This document shows, piece after piece, positions 21,801-30,500 of a stretch of DNA of 34,126 nucleotides. The translations under genes and the position numbers were made by a program. The stretch is taken from positions 1-34,126 of the IMG/VR virus record IMGVR_UViG_3300012017_001120; one strand, written 5' to 3'. Below the pieces are notes generated by a model. The model searched no databases and had not been told where the DNA came from. It saw nothing but the letters and a program-made list of their open reading frames with translations. The stretch is from a virus. Numbering within the stretch: position 1 is the stretch's first letter; each line of letters starts with the position of its first letter.

Positions 21801-24139
21801 ACTCAATAATTGGTAGAGAGTTTAATCTTGGGGAAAGAGTAACCTCAGTTTCTGCACAAGACTACAAAGAAGCGCATAGGTTCTCGGATATTACTTATAG
21901 TGGGATATACAACCCTGAGTCAAATCTAAATAAGCTTAATGAGTTTAATTTAGGTCTTCTAAACTATAAATATTTAGAGTCATCTTTTGGGTATATTTAT
22001 ATATTAGATGGTAGAGAGACTGATGTTTTATGTATCCAAGAAGATAAGATATCGTATGTATTAGCAGGCAAAAATTTATTGTCAGATGCAGGTGCAGGGC
22101 GAGCGCTACTTGCTGTACCTGAAGTATTGGGTACTCAGATTGCAAGAACTGAAAAGTTTGGTATAAGCCACAACCCTGAAAGTTATGTTCAATGGGGTGC
22201 TGATAGATATTTCACTGATGTAAAAAGAGGCGCTGTTATACAGCTCCAAGGAGACTCAGCACAAAACGATAAGTTACAGGTGGTATCAGAGTTTGGGATG
22301 CGAACATGGTTTAGAGATGAATTTATCTATTCACAGACTACGCAGAAACTTGGCGGATATGACCCGTATATGAATGAATATGTTTTGACTAGCAATGATA
22401 TTAGTATCCCAATAGTAACGGAGTGTTTTGATTGCGACCAAGACAATACATTTTCAATAGACAACTCTTCTAACTCAACGGATAGAGAGATAAATTATTG
22501 TATCGAATTAAATGATTGTATTGGAATTGGAACTATTACCATAGCAACAACATCTATATCTTTAGGAGGAAGCTTTACTGTATCAGCTACCTATGATGGA
22601 ACAACAACTTCAACATTAATAACAAGTGTCGGAATAGATACTGTTAGTTATAATGTAAATAATCCGTCTGTTTTTACTCTTGAAATTAATATAATTATAT
22701 CTGCAGGTTCAACAATTGGATTTGATATAAACAATGAATGTCAAGAATGTGAAAAAATAAAACTAATTGAGGTAGTAATTACTGATAATAGCAATGCAGG
22801 ATTTTTCATTCATAATCAATATAACTATACTGATGTAACTATACCTTATACATCTCCATTACAGAGCAATCAAGTTACATTTGCTTCAGGTACAGCGGTT
22901 CCACTTGTTTCATATTATAATGCAGCGTCAGGATTCCAAGGACAGGGTAGCTTCCCTTACCCCGGAGTAGATATGACACTATATACAAATAAAATTGGGT
23001 TTGATAACTATGACTTTATTGACCCTCCGAATAGATTTTTATGGACAACCACAAATATTAATTATCCAAATACACCTGCATCTATAGCAATACTACTATC
23101 AATAGCAAATGTTGTGACTCCAATAGTAACTGTTGGAAATCAGAACTCCGCAGTTTTTTCTGTGCCAAGCTTATTTGATAATCTTTATTTGATTTGGGAC
23201 TTAAGGAGTACCACTGAGGTTGAATTATGTTATAGCGAAGTGAGTTGTGATGTCGCTTGTCTCGAATGCTCGGTTTGTGAGTGCGGGTCATGGTTGGTAG
23301 TAAATAATACCGGAGAGTCTTATTTTGGTGTTCAGTATGTTAATTGTGACGGAATTAATGGTGTTATTGGAGAGTTTGACCCTGTAAGCTATACGTTCCC
23401 TAGAGACGCAGGTCTATTTATATGCGCTAGGTCGTTCCCTGAACCTGTCGATGGATTTATATATATGTATTTAGGATGTTATTGTTGTAAAGAAGAATGT
23501 ACTAGCTATAGCGTTGTAAATAATAGTATCCAAAATATAGATTTTGTTGGATATCTTACTTGTGGAGTTGAAGACCCGAATGAAGTGGTTACATTTAGTC
23601 CATCTACCCCTGTAGAAATTTGCTTTACAGCGTCAGAAACTATGGGGTATTTTGAGATAACAACAGGAATAGATTTTGTTGAAAGTTTAGACTTCTCATT
23701 AATTGAATGTGGGTGTGCAGCAATTTGTTGTTCAACTTATATTGTTTGGAACGATAGTAATGCGCAAGAAACAGATGTTAATTATGTGGACTGCAATGGA
23801 ATGTTTCAAACCGTAACATTAGCTCCTTTAGCAGGAATTACATTATGCGCAATATCCATTGAACCAACTCTAAATTTAAACACTATCACATTAAATGCTT
23901 GTATTTGTTGTACTGAAGATTGTTTTACTTTAACAATTGAAAATAATTCAGGTCAAGATATAACAATTAATGGAGATTTTTTATGTAATGGTCTTCCTTT
24001 TGAATCCTTTACATATCTTTCGGGAGCGAATCCATACACTCAATGTTGGAATAAAAATGCTACTTTTACAATAATATCAAATGCTCCATCTTTTGGCCAA
24101 TTATTGTTTGATGTAGTTGAATGTGATTGTTTAAATTAA
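18848..24139 (+). CDS. Tail stabilisation (tail tubular B-like) protein with cysteine-rich repeated C-terminus
   Basis: The 1763-residue protein begins MPKFSRNFVSGKMNKTFDER and continues VVPNGEYIDAMNVRMGSTEN. This matches the start of tail stabilisation proteins of crAss-like and related phages (FxxGKMNKDxDERxxPxGxYxDAxNxxxSxxEGSxxGxxxN). These are comparable to T7 gp12 and P22 gp10. The first 1180 or so residues form the beta-rich tail body, including EDKISYVLAGKNLLSDAGAG and GISHNPESYVQWGADRYFTD, both typical of this family. From about 1190 the sequence changes to Cys-containing beta domains. Residues 1478-1763 consist of four tandem cysteine-rich units of 63-77 residues. The distal part may be a receptor-binding extension fused to the tail, which is inferred. 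It starts one base after the preceding stop. Confidence 0.75.
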   Translation: MPKFSRNFVSGKMNKTFDERVVPNGEYIDAMNVRMGSTENSEFGVIENTKGNLPLTALKFLNTPLSVDARCIGAYEDGAMETVYWFVHDPNFPLGLTGKLDLLLSFNTNNSFLTYHVITIDNGGNINTTLNFNPKYLITGVNKIENLLFFTDNYNAPRVININRNYAVPSGAPLTDAGGIAAALLLEESLLVIKKPPTESPTVQLLNTVGQQNFLEERFISFAYRYLYADGEYSATSQWSDIAFAPNGFEVTVEAYLNEGMINSFNACKVTYYTGNSLVVGIDLLFKQSESNIIKIIEKQNKQDLGIPNNIYTSISFDNSKIFTTLPESELLRLYDNVPRFAQAQTLMGNRLMYGNYIEGYDLVTSLGNPVQFTYETALIQDSIGLDSLVTSKQSSTYLIDGGHVVPFSILRIDFANLVPYASNLISGASIGISIEFSHESFTGSPSLIGTTPTTSVSATFFLTSNYSSPYDLAQSVEFQDWIGTVANILPVYDPIPANPTSCDGYTFTDKFNCLTPTNLAANFEKRAAGIDAVGEPIKIISSNLNSYIDLQIVATQYEDTTSLGTYGYEYYQITNEAATFSKVGQIRSLHSNRGYEVGIVYMDDFLRSSTALVSVDNTVYTPCSSSNLQNSIRVTIPTSQVAPYWATRYKFVIKPDQEGYQTVYSTLLYIDSANNNLYWFLLEGENQQKVEVGDRLIVKKDSNGASQECVYTTVLEKGSQAFPFPGVYMRLETVNFAATVPSIPPYTDSDTVCCGIISPVYVSWSEIGVPPRIDLDVPAGSVIGIMAYTYRPPGIFGCDKREINPAQAYVYFTATNNYNNLEDWFVFNQAAILSALGALPSTGMTISYQGAYGLSFLAMNSLAQGGIDEGIMKLYINRDPADNHLTFWITGTDSCTNSVPITTIKFKLNRAPVSPDFVFETAPIDALPDVFFENNLSFGITSIGEHEGNVQNQDFLMGQPAIINTGFFNCFSFGNGVESYKIRDSIIGREFNLGERVTSVSAQDYKEAHRFSDITYSGIYNPESNLNKLNEFNLGLLNYKYLESSFGYIYILDGRETDVLCIQEDKISYVLAGKNLLSDAGAGRALLAVPEVLGTQIARTEKFGISHNPESYVQWGADRYFTDVKRGAVIQLQGDSAQNDKLQVVSEFGMRTWFRDEFIYSQTTQKLGGYDPYMNEYVLTSNDISIPIVTECFDCDQDNTFSIDNSSNSTDREINYCIELNDCIGIGTITIATTSISLGGSFTVSATYDGTTTSTLITSVGIDTVSYNVNNPSVFTLEINIIISAGSTIGFDINNECQECEKIKLIEVVITDNSNAGFFIHNQYNYTDVTIPYTSPLQSNQVTFASGTAVPLVSYYNAASGFQGQGSFPYPGVDMTLYTNKIGFDNYDFIDPPNRFLWTTTNINYPNTPASIAILLSIANVVTPIVTVGNQNSAVFSVPSLFDNLYLIWDLRSTTEVELCYSEVSCDVACLECSVCECGSWLVVNNTGESYFGVQYVNCDGINGVIGEFDPVSYTFPRDAGLFICARSFPEPVDGFIYMYLGCYCCKEECTSYSVVNNSIQNIDFVGYLTCGVEDPNEVVTFSPSTPVEICFTASETMGYFEITTGIDFVESLDFSLIECGCAAICCSTYIVWNDSNAQETDVNYVDCNGMFQTVTLAPLAGITLCAISIEPTLNLNTITLNACICCTEDCFTLTIENNSGQDITINGDFLCNGLPFESFTYLSGANPYTQCWNKNATFTIISNAPSFGQLLFDVVECDCLN
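23279..24136 (+). repeat. Four tandem cysteine-rich repeats
   Basis: Units begin at residues 1478 (CGSWLVVNNTGESYFGVQYV), 1549 (ECTSYSVVNNSIQNIDFVGY), 1626 (CCSTYIVWNDSNAQETDVNY) and 1689 (DCFTLTIENNSGQDITINGD). Each has an opening Cys pair, a strand ending in a V-x-N-x-S type turn, a middle Cys before a Gly or Asn, an I-C-x-x or Q-C strand, and a closing C-x-C or C-x-C-C that leads into the next unit. The regular cysteine spacing suggests disulphides or metal sites. Confidence 0.65.
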
Positions 24140-24152
24140 TAAATAGAATACT

Positions 24153-24335
24153 ATGCCGGCAACATATTTTTTAAATTCAGTAGATTTGGCAAGCGCTACA
24201 TACATTTATAGTGACGCATCTATGTTATATGCAGCAGCCGAAGGATACTATTCAGACGGCACCATTTGCAGGCATTGGTATCTTGACCTTGTTCTTGGAT
24301 ATTGGATATTAGAACCATTTACTTATTGTGAATAG
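24153..24335 (+). CDS. Small tail-associated protein, unknown
   Basis: The 60-residue protein is MPATYFLNSVDLASATYIYS followed by DASMLYAAAEGYYSDGTICR and an aromatic C-terminus ending in YCE. I recall short modules with the pattern S-x-x-L-x-x-A-x-x-V/I-Y-x-D, then A-x-x-G-Y-Y-S-x-G-x-x-x-R and a final Cys at the ends of tail proteins of flavobacterial phages. Here it stands alone as a gene. It has two cysteines (39 and 59). It may cap or extend the stabilisation protein, whose gene ends 13 bases upstream. Function is otherwise unknown. Confidence 0.55.
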   Translation: MPATYFLNSVDLASATYIYSDASMLYAAAEGYYSDGTICRHWYLDLVLGYWILEPFTYCE

Positions 24336-24337
24336 AC

Positions 24338-25156
24338 ATGTTTAAAACACTTACATATAGCCCAAATGCACAAGGATGGCCTTCATTCTATTCTTACAAT
24401 CCTGATTGGATGATAGGCATGAATAATTATTTCTATTCATTTAAAGGGGGTAATTTATATAGGCATAGCGTAAACATTAAAAGAAATACATTCTATACCA
24501 CATGGTGCGCACAAAACGTACCACCACTAGACCCATTTACACCAACAGGACTTATAAGTGTATTAAATGACTTGCCTCTTGAGAATAAATTATTTAAGAC
24601 AATGGACTTGGTGGGTGATGCACCTTGGTCTGCAACCTTAACTACTGACTTACAATATACAGGGTTTATAGAGCAAGCATGGTTTGAAAGGAAAGAAGCG
24701 ACTTGGTTTGCATTTGTAAGGAATGATGGTGCAATACCAATGGGGCCACAAGAGTATCCTTTAAGAAGTGTAAATGGAATTGGTAATAGTTTATCAGTTG
24801 TAATTGGTGCAGGTACGGCAACTATAAACTTCTCAATAACTCCTCTTATAGCAATAGGGAGTATAATAAGCATTGGTGACATTGTTTACTTTTCAGCAGG
24901 TGCAATAGGCGCAGGTATAGTAACGAGTGTTATTCAGAACTATCCTTTAGGAGACAACTATATTATTATTGATACCACTCCTATATGGACCACTCCTATC
25001 CCTACTCAAACGGAGTATTTCTTATTTAGTAAAAACTCAGTTGCAGAGTCACATGGTGTACTTGGTCATTACTGTTTATTTTCTCTTTCAAATAATTTTG
25101 ATACAAAAATAGAATTGTTTTCAGCAGAATCAGAGTTAATGAAAAGTTACCCTTAA
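24338..25156 (+). CDS. Conserved structural tail protein
   Basis: The 272-residue protein begins MFKTLTYSPNAQGWPSFYSY and continues NPDWMIGMNNYFYSFKGGNL and YRHSVN. I recall this GWPSFYSYxPxxMxGMNxxFYxFKGGxLYRHN pattern from structural proteins of Bacteroidota phages, lying next to the stabilisation protein. Residues about 150-231 are a beta module (IISIGDIVYFSAGAIGAGIV, then YIIIDTTP and EYFLFSK) similar in order to the modules at 3191 and 16945. It ends HYCLFSLSNNFDTKIELFSA and then MKSYP. A tail nozzle, knob or fibre-attachment role is plausible but not shown. It starts two bases after the preceding stop and is the last gene before a promoter box. Confidence 0.58.
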   Translation: MFKTLTYSPNAQGWPSFYSYNPDWMIGMNNYFYSFKGGNLYRHSVNIKRNTFYTTWCAQNVPPLDPFTPTGLISVLNDLPLENKLFKTMDLVGDAPWSATLTTDLQYTGFIEQAWFERKEATWFAFVRNDGAIPMGPQEYPLRSVNGIGNSLSVVIGAGTATINFSITPLIAIGSIISIGDIVYFSAGAIGAGIVTSVIQNYPLGDNYIIIDTTPIWTTPIPTQTEYFLFSKNSVAESHGVLGHYCLFSLSNNFDTKIELFSAESELMKSYP

Positions 25157-25163
25157 TTTTTTA

Positions 25164-25171
25164 TATCTTTG
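25164..25171 (+). promoter_or_regulatory. Bacteroidota-type -7 box (TATCTTTG) for the ejection genes
   Basis: TATATCTTTGTAG lies in the 49-base gap after the structural protein, 34 bases before the ATG at 25206. It is the last recognisable box in the window, so the three ejection-type genes probably share it. Confidence 0.65.
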
Positions 25172-25205
25172 TAGTTATTAAGAAAATTTATTAAAAAACT
25201 ATAAC

Positions 25206-25997
25206 ATGATAGGAGCAGCAATAGGAATAGCATCAACTCTATTAACAACAGGGATGTCTTTTGCCCAAGCAAATAAGCAAAAAAAAATACAGAAACAAGC
25301 AGAACAGGAAGCTGATAAATTAATGATTGAAACTAAAAAGGCGCTTGAAATAAACTATATGGATGCATTATCCGTTCAAAAAGAGCCTTATGAGTTAGCG
25401 AGAGAAAAGATGCTTGCTCAAGGAACACAGGCTACACAGGCAGGTCAAGAGTCTGAGAGAGGTGCTGCTGCAACCGCAGGGCGAGTACAGATGTCACAAA
25501 ATGAAGCTCAAGGAGATATTAGAACAGAAATGGGTAAAGAGTTAACTGAGATTGAAAGATTAAAGGTTGCTGAAGACGCTAGGCTAAGAGACTTAAATGT
25601 ACAAGTAAAATTAGGCGAGATTGAAGGCGCTCAGATGGCTGCGGCTAATGCTCAAGAAATGTCGGCTGATGCTATGGAGCAAGGTTTTGCAGGAGTTACA
25701 AGTGCAGCAACGCAAGGAGCTAACTTAATTCCTTTGTATGGGAAAAATGCTATAGCACAACAGCAAGGCGCTTTAAAAGGAATGACTTTTACTCCTGATG
25801 AATTTACAAAATTTGGAAATGTTGGAGGAACTACGCTAGGTCAGGCAGGTTCTAATGGAACAACAAACCTAGACTTTGAGGCTATTGGTAATATGAATAA
25901 GTCTCAATTTAGACAATTTAGAAGAGACCTTACTCCTCAACAACAAACATCATTATTTCAGAACCAACAGTTTTTAGACGCTTACGGACCATACTAA
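25206..25997 (+). CDS. Internal virion (ejection) protein, T7 gp14-like position
   Basis: The 263-residue protein begins MIGAAIGIASTLLTTGMSFA, an N-terminal hydrophobic segment. Long Ala/Gln/Glu/Lys-rich helices follow (ANKQKKIQKQAEQEADKLMI, EGAQMAAANAQEMSADAMEQ). The C-terminal third is Gly/Gln/Asn-rich (QQGALKGMTFTPDEFTKFGN, FRQFRRDLTPQQQTSLFQNQ). A short membrane-seeking N-terminus plus Ala/Gln-rich coiled coil is usual for the smallest of the three ejected proteins of short-tailed phages. T7 gp14 inserts in the outer membrane during DNA entry. The following two genes fit the roles of gp15 and gp16 by size order. Sequence similarity to T7 proteins is not claimed. Confidence 0.58.
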   Translation: MIGAAIGIASTLLTTGMSFAQANKQKKIQKQAEQEADKLMIETKKALEINYMDALSVQKEPYELAREKMLAQGTQATQAGQESERGAAATAGRVQMSQNEAQGDIRTEMGKELTEIERLKVAEDARLRDLNVQVKLGEIEGAQMAAANAQEMSADAMEQGFAGVTSAATQGANLIPLYGKNAIAQQQGALKGMTFTPDEFTKFGNVGGTTLGQAGSNGTTNLDFEAIGNMNKSQFRQFRRDLTPQQQTSLFQNQQFLDAYGPY

Positions 25998-26018
25998 AAT
26001 AATTAAAACAAATAAATA

Positions 26019-27569
26019 ATGGCAACATTTTATAAATATCAAGAGCGTGACATTGACAGCCAAGTAAATTGGGCTGATATTGGGCTTGGTATGTCTGATA
26101 TGATTACAGACCAAGTCGCTACAAGAAAAGCAAAGAAAGAGGCGTATGATGACGAAGTAAGAGCAATCAATAACTATTTAGATGAAAGCCCATCAGGGGA
26201 TGATGCAAACTTGGCTTCATGGACATCTGCTTATTCATCGGATATGCAAAAGAAAATGTTAGAGAATCAAAGGGCATTTAAAAATGGTATGATATCAGAA
26301 AGAGATAATGTTACTTTTACGCAAAATGTTAAAGATGGAACAAAGACAATTTTTGATTTATCTACAGAGTATCAAGCTGAGTATAAAGATAAGATGTTAA
26401 GAATAAACTCAACTGACCTATTAAATAAGTCGCAAGAATTAGAGTCTTTTCTTATGGAACAAGCAGAGTCATATGATAACTATAAAACATCTAAGCCAAT
26501 TATTGACCCTAAAACAGGGTTGGTATTAATGAGCATAAAAAAGAAAGATGGAACATATGAAACTGTTTCTGCTGCTAATTTAAGAAATAGAATGAAAGTA
26601 AAGGTTGACTATTTTGATTCTAATGGGGCTACAACAAAAATTGAAACGGAAGGATTGGGAGAAGAAGTAATTAGTAATTATGCCGAAGCAAAGAACGCGT
26701 TATCTACAGGTGTTATTACAGAAGAATCATTTAAACTATTAAAAGATGGTTTTGAGACAGCGTTAAGAGATCAGGTGTCTTCATATTTAGTTGCTCCAAC
26801 AAATGTGTCTTCCGTATTAACAAATGATATTTTGTATGAGGACATTCTTGATAAAGATGGAAAAGTAACGGGTCGTAAGCCTGTAAATTACTCATTTACT
26901 TATGATAAAGCTGCGGCTGCTGCCGACCCATATAAAATATTATTGGTAGTTCAAGGTGGGGGCAGTGGCGTTCCAACTCCTGATTTCTCAACAGCAAATG
27001 GTGAAAAACAACGAGAAGTAGTGCTTGGATATATGACAAGACAAACAATTGAGAAAGTAGATAGGAAAGTTAGTCAGCAAGTTATTGGTGCTTTAGGATA
27101 TAAGCCGCAGGCTCCGGCTCCGGACTTTAGATTCACTGAGAGAGCGGATGCAAAAAAAGAGGTAGAATCTTCTCTCAATACATGGGCGGAAAACGCTGCC
27201 AATATGATTTTTGGAGGTGACATAAATACGGCAAGTAATGCAGCTCAATATATATCAGGAGGATTTGGAGCTTCAGGTGGCGTGGGCACAACAAAAACAG
27301 GCAGAACGCTTAAGCAAATAGATGCTAAAGGAAATCAAAAAACATTCACAATGGATGGTAGTAGAGCGTCTTTGATAGCTTTAGTACAAGCAAATGGCGT
27401 TCCTATCAATTACCAAGACAAAACGGTAGAGTTGCTAATTAAGTATCAGGCAGGTAGAAAGCCAAATAATTTCGATGTTTCTGCAGGTGCTATAAATGAA
27501 AATGTTACTCCAACGTCTAAATATAATGGAGCGGGGTCTCTTCTGCCTGATTGGATAAGAAATAAATAA
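26019..27569 (+). CDS. Internal virion (ejection) protein, T7 gp15-like position
   Basis: The 516-residue protein begins MATFYKYQERDIDSQVNWAD. It is mainly helical and charged in its first half (VATRKAKKEAYDDEVRAINN, MLENQRAFKNGMISERDNVT). It has a mixed alpha/beta middle (YKILLVVQGGGSGVPTPDF) and a Gly/Ala/Asn-rich end (QYISGGFGASGGVGTTKTGR). I recall proteins that start with W-A-D-x-G-x-x-M-T-D and a long helical body between the small and giant internal proteins of Bacteroidota phages. It has no catalytic motif that I can recognise. A periplasmic-tunnel role like T7 gp15 is inferred from order and size only. It ends 20 bases before the giant gene, with no promoter between. Confidence 0.55.
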   Translation: MATFYKYQERDIDSQVNWADIGLGMSDMITDQVATRKAKKEAYDDEVRAINNYLDESPSGDDANLASWTSAYSSDMQKKMLENQRAFKNGMISERDNVTFTQNVKDGTKTIFDLSTEYQAEYKDKMLRINSTDLLNKSQELESFLMEQAESYDNYKTSKPIIDPKTGLVLMSIKKKDGTYETVSAANLRNRMKVKVDYFDSNGATTKIETEGLGEEVISNYAEAKNALSTGVITEESFKLLKDGFETALRDQVSSYLVAPTNVSSVLTNDILYEDILDKDGKVTGRKPVNYSFTYDKAAAAADPYKILLVVQGGGSGVPTPDFSTANGEKQREVVLGYMTRQTIEKVDRKVSQQVIGALGYKPQAPAPDFRFTERADAKKEVESSLNTWAENAANMIFGGDINTASNAAQYISGGFGASGGVGTTKTGRTLKQIDAKGNQKTFTMDGSRASLIALVQANGVPINYQDKTVELLIKYQAGRKPNNFDVSAGAINENVTPTSKYNGAGSLLPDWIRNK

Positions 27570-27589
27570 ATAATATAAATAATATATAA

Positions 27590-30500
27590 ATGAATGACGA
27601 CGCAATAAATGACGCATATCAAATGTTTTCGCAAGGCGGATACAATGGTTCTATTGACAATTTTAAACAGTTAATAGCATCTAATCCAAATGCGTTAAAT
27701 GATTCTTATGAGATTTTTAAGTCGGGAGGTTATAGTGATGACATTGAATCATTCAAGACGTTAATGGGTGTTTCAAATTCTTTTTCAAATCCTTTTATTA
27801 AAAAAAAAAGTCCCGGTGGGGTATCCATTTCGGCAGATGGTTCTTCGGAATCTCAAGGTTCTGAATCTTTCATGTCCATGATGGGTGATATTGCAACTAA
27901 ACAGATAGCAGAAGACAAAGAAAAAGCAAAGCAATTACAGGCCACAGGATTCCGAAAGGAAATGAAGGATGCAGAAGCTATTGAGCTTAGTGGAAAGGAA
28001 CAGCCTTTAAGTAAGATATATGATGAATATGATGATTTCTTTAATACTAAAAATCAACAGGCAACAGGTGTAGAGGCATTTATAAAAAGCAAAGCTAGAC
28101 CCAAAGGTAGAAACGATTATAACGAGAATGTGTCTTTTGACCTCGGATTGGGTATAGCAGTAAACGATACTAGATATAGAGTAAAGGATGGCTTTTGGGA
28201 GCGATTAGTGCAAGGGGATTCTAAATATGAAAAGATAACAAATGCTTCAAGTATATCTGCTCTAAACAAAAGATACGATAGAGACTTATCAACTGATGTT
28301 GCTCCAATAGAAGTTAAGCCAAGTGTAATAGACCCATTTCTTATTGTTAACTCAGATTTTCTTTCTAAGACAGAAGAGGATGCTCAAACAGTTTTAGAAA
28401 ACAAGTTTGGTGATATGGGATTTGAATTTAAGCAAGCAGGTGCTTTTACAGATTATATAACAGTAACTCCTAGAAATGGAGCAGACCCAATGACATTTTC
28501 ATTTGATGAAAAATCAGGTGATGAGGCCGTTAGGCTACAATCTTTTTTAAGAAACAATGCTTCCGCTGAAAAAGAAAATTATGCTTCTACAAGTAATATT
28601 TTAAATTTTGTAGCAAACAACGAAAACCCATATGGTTTAGATGGATATAAAAAATTATTTAAAGACCTAACTTATCTTCAAAAAAAGGAAGAGATAACAA
28701 GGCGACAAAAGGAGTCGGCAGGATTTGAGTTCGACGACCTAAGTGGTATAGCGGGATTTGCCATGGGGTTGATATATGACACTGAAGAAAATAAATCGAA
28801 ACTTGCTGAAAGTGCAAAAAAAATGCAAGATGAATTATATAATAGCGAAGAATATAAGTTATTTAAGAATGAGGAAAGTAAATTTGAGCAACAGCTAGAA
28901 GACAGGTATTCACTACTGCTTGATGATTATGAAATAAAACAACGAAACGGTGATTATGAAGGAGCGAGAAAGGCAAAGTTAGCGATTGAAAGTGGGTTTA
29001 GTAGAAATGTTATTGGAGACAATATTACAAATCTTTCAAACTCACAATATGACTTAATGAGCGCTAAGAATAACCTCGTTGCAAAGGAAACAAAATTACG
29101 AGAGCAAGCATCAAAAGGTTTAATAACACAAGAACAATTTGATATTGGCGCAGAAGCTATTTTAGTAGAATCAAAAAAACTAGCTATTTCAGCAGAGAGC
29201 GTTAATTCAAACCAAAAAAAAATGAACGCTCTTGCGGGAATGTATATGTTAGAAAAAGCAAAGTATGGTAATTTTGGAAGTAATCTTTGGAACAGTTTTG
29301 TAATTGGGACAGACGAAGTAATAAGTGCAGCAAACTATATAAGAGGGTCTGTTGACATGAGAAATATGATAGGAGAAGAAGCTAAGATAGGCGCCCAATC
29401 TAGGATTATAACTCCGCAACAAAAAAAATATTATGAGGACAAGGGATATAGTGAAGAAGAAGTAAAAAATATACTTTATAATAAGGCGGAGCTATCAGCA
29501 ATTAAAGCCAATAAAAAAGCAGTTATAGAAAGATTTGGTTCTGATTTAACAACTGAAGAGTCAAAGTCAAAGCTCGGGTTTGTTCAAAATGCTTTAGTTG
29601 GTGTCGCAGCATCATTACCTTCAATGCTAACAAGGGCTATACCTGTCGTGGGACAAGTAGCAGCATTTGCAAGTATGGCAAATATGTCATACAATGCGAT
29701 TGAAGAAGAGATGCTTTCAGACCCTGACTTTGAAACGACAACAAAAGGAGAAAGGGCTTTTATTGCTGTTCCATATGCGGCTGTTATGGGGTATCTTGAA
29801 AACCTTGGTATAAGTAAAATGACAAAAGGAAAATCAGCTATTCTAGGAAAATATATTTTAGGTAATATGGCAAAAGCTCTTCCAAAAAAAATGGGAAGAG
29901 AAGCAGTTGAGAACATAGTAAATAAAGAAGTTAAAAGTCTAGTTGGCAAAGGGGTATTAAAAGTTGTTGCGGGTGGGTTAGCAGAAGGAGAGACAGGAGC
30001 AATGCAAACATTGTTTGCCGATATTGGAATGAAAAAAGCATATAACTCTATAAGAGCCGCTTATACCGGTGAAGATTTAACAGAACTAACAGGAGGAGAA
30101 GCATTTGGCACTCCTCAGTCTTTTTCAGAAGGTGCATTAGCAGTTGGTGAAGGAGCATTAGCAGAGGCAATTGGTGGTTTCGCTATGTCTACAGTTATGG
30201 TAGGAGCGCAGGGATTGGCTACGGGTAAAATATCATTATATAATAAAGATGACTTAAAGTTTTTTGAAGACTTTTCTTCGGATGAGCAATTTAAGAAGAT
30301 TATTGTAACAGACTTAAAGACTAAGATGCTAGAAGGCACAATGACAAAGAGTGAGGCACAAGCCGCACTAAATGATATTGACTTGGTGGCAGGTGTATTT
30401 AATTCAATAGATGAGAACCTACCTCAAGGAGCAAAGATTGAAGCCTTTAATTTAATAAATGAAAAACGAAGATTATTAATAGAGATTGAAGGTAAAGACC

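Noticed and set aside
24493-24882. A 129-codon minus-strand open frame
   Set aside because: It lies wholly inside a conserved plus-strand structural gene, and every other credible gene is on the plus strand.
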